A DNA stretch of 5,881 bases from Planctomycetaceae bacterium (lineage in GTDB: Bacteria; Planctomycetota; Planctomycetia; Pirellulales; UBA1268). Each line of letters opens with the position of its first letter. Within the stretch, counting starts at the first letter, position 1. This document shows positions 5,422 to 5,881 of this stretch, one piece after another. The notes beneath the pieces are model-generated. The model was not told the origin of the DNA and did not search any database. It saw only the letters and a program-made list of their open reading frames with translations. The position numbers and the translations under genes are program-made. The stretch covers positions 1-5,881 of the forward strand of contig JAUWWJ010000115.1 in the NCBI GenBank assembly GCA_030616935.1, read 5' to 3'.

Positions 5422-5881
5422 ATGATCACTTACTTGAAATTGAGGTGGCTACTGAACATCTCGTTGCTGTGTTGTGTATTCCTATTGGTATTACCGTCAA
5501 TTTTGTGTGCCGAAGACTGGCCCCAAGCTCAAGGCAGTAACCGTGATAATAAATCGAAAGAAACCGGATTGCTCGACAAATGGCCTGAAGATGGCCCGAC
5601 ATTACTGTGGACATTCCGACAATCTGGCGTGGGATACTCTGGTCCAGCAGTGGTTAGTGATCGTATCTATATCATGGGTGGTCGAAACGGTCGCACAGAG
5701 TTGATGTCAATTGACGCTGCTAGTGGCAAACTAATCTGGTCGAAGCCTGTTACTAAAAAGATCTTTGACTTCGAAGGTAACTCTTGGGGGGCTGGGCCAC
5801 GGACCACGCCAACCGTTGCAGGCGAGATGATCTATGCTTTGGCTGGCGATGGTGAACTTGCTGCGTTCGATACCAAAGGAG
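5422..5881 (+). CDS. Exported PQQ-like (BamB-like) beta-propeller protein, 5' part
   Basis: The first 153 residues of a gene that continues past the right edge without a stop. Residues 1-30 are a signal peptide: Lys6 and Arg8, a hydrophobic core (about 13-27), and likely cleavage after LCA (28-30) before EDWPQ. The mature start has the familiar planctomycete pattern W-P-Q...G-S-N-R-D...KETGLLDKWPEDGPTLLW. Beta-propeller blades follow: GYSGPAVVSDRIYIMGG, then LMSIDAASGKLIWSK, a classic D-A-x-S-G-K-x-x-W blade end, then TPTVAGEMIYALAGDGELAAFDTKG. Proteins of this kind in planctomycetes are periplasmic or surface propellers of mostly unknown role. True PQQ-dependent dehydrogenase activity is not implied, as no active-site residues are visible in this part. 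The ATG at 5422 is the only sensible start and lacks a clear Shine-Dalgarno sequence. The gene is divergent from smpB. Confidence 0.9.
   Translation, partial: MITYLKLRWLLNISLLCCVFLLVLPSILCAEDWPQAQGSNRDNKSKETGLLDKWPEDGPTLLWTFRQSGVGYSGPAVVSDRIYIMGGRNGRTELMSIDAASGKLIWSKPVTKKIFDFEGNSWGAGPRTTPTVAGEMIYALAGDGELAAFDTKG

Overview
The window most resembles a bacterial chromosome segment from a planctomycete, with moderate GC (roughly 48-50% by eye). The assignment rests on protein style: an exported PQQ-type beta-propeller protein opening with a W-P-Q...G-S-N-R-D...ETGLL...WP-x-x-GP pattern, and three small proteins of a type I associate with planctomycete genomes (the gene at 52, the repeat protein at 688 and the 73-residue protein at 4274). 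This rests on memory of the families, since no search was possible.

Left part (1-1818, + strand): an uncharacterised 190-residue protein; then a likely two-gene unit of a 194-residue protein (predicted SH3-like N-terminal domain, disordered linker, repeated STADILA motif) and a 163-residue lipoprotein with a Coa1-like domain, the latter behind a very strong Shine-Dalgarno sequence.

Middle (1827-3875, - strand): a two-gene potassium uptake operon. ktrB (membrane pore, four selectivity-filter repeats) comes first and ktrA (RCK nucleotide-binding gating subunit) follows 6 nt later. Together they form a complete Ktr system. ktrA converges on the lipoprotein gene with only 8 nt between stop codons.

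A divergent intergenic stretch of about 400 nt (3876-4273) holds a candidate ktrBA promoter and a cluster of short hairpins but no recognisable gene. It is followed by a 73-residue small protein (+) and smpB (-), which converge on one strong bidirectional intrinsic terminator. smpB encodes the tmRNA partner in trans-translation; no ssrA gene is visible. After an intergenic stretch of about 305 nt with a 27-bp near-perfect inverted repeat, an exported beta-propeller gene starts at 5422 and runs off the right edge.

There is no mobile element, CRISPR array, tRNA or rRNA. Apart from ktrBA and smpB the window is a mosaic of short independent units. I see no convincing new multi-gene system. The most worthwhile unknowns are the STADILA-motif protein with its Coa1-like lipoprotein neighbour, and the 73-residue protein.
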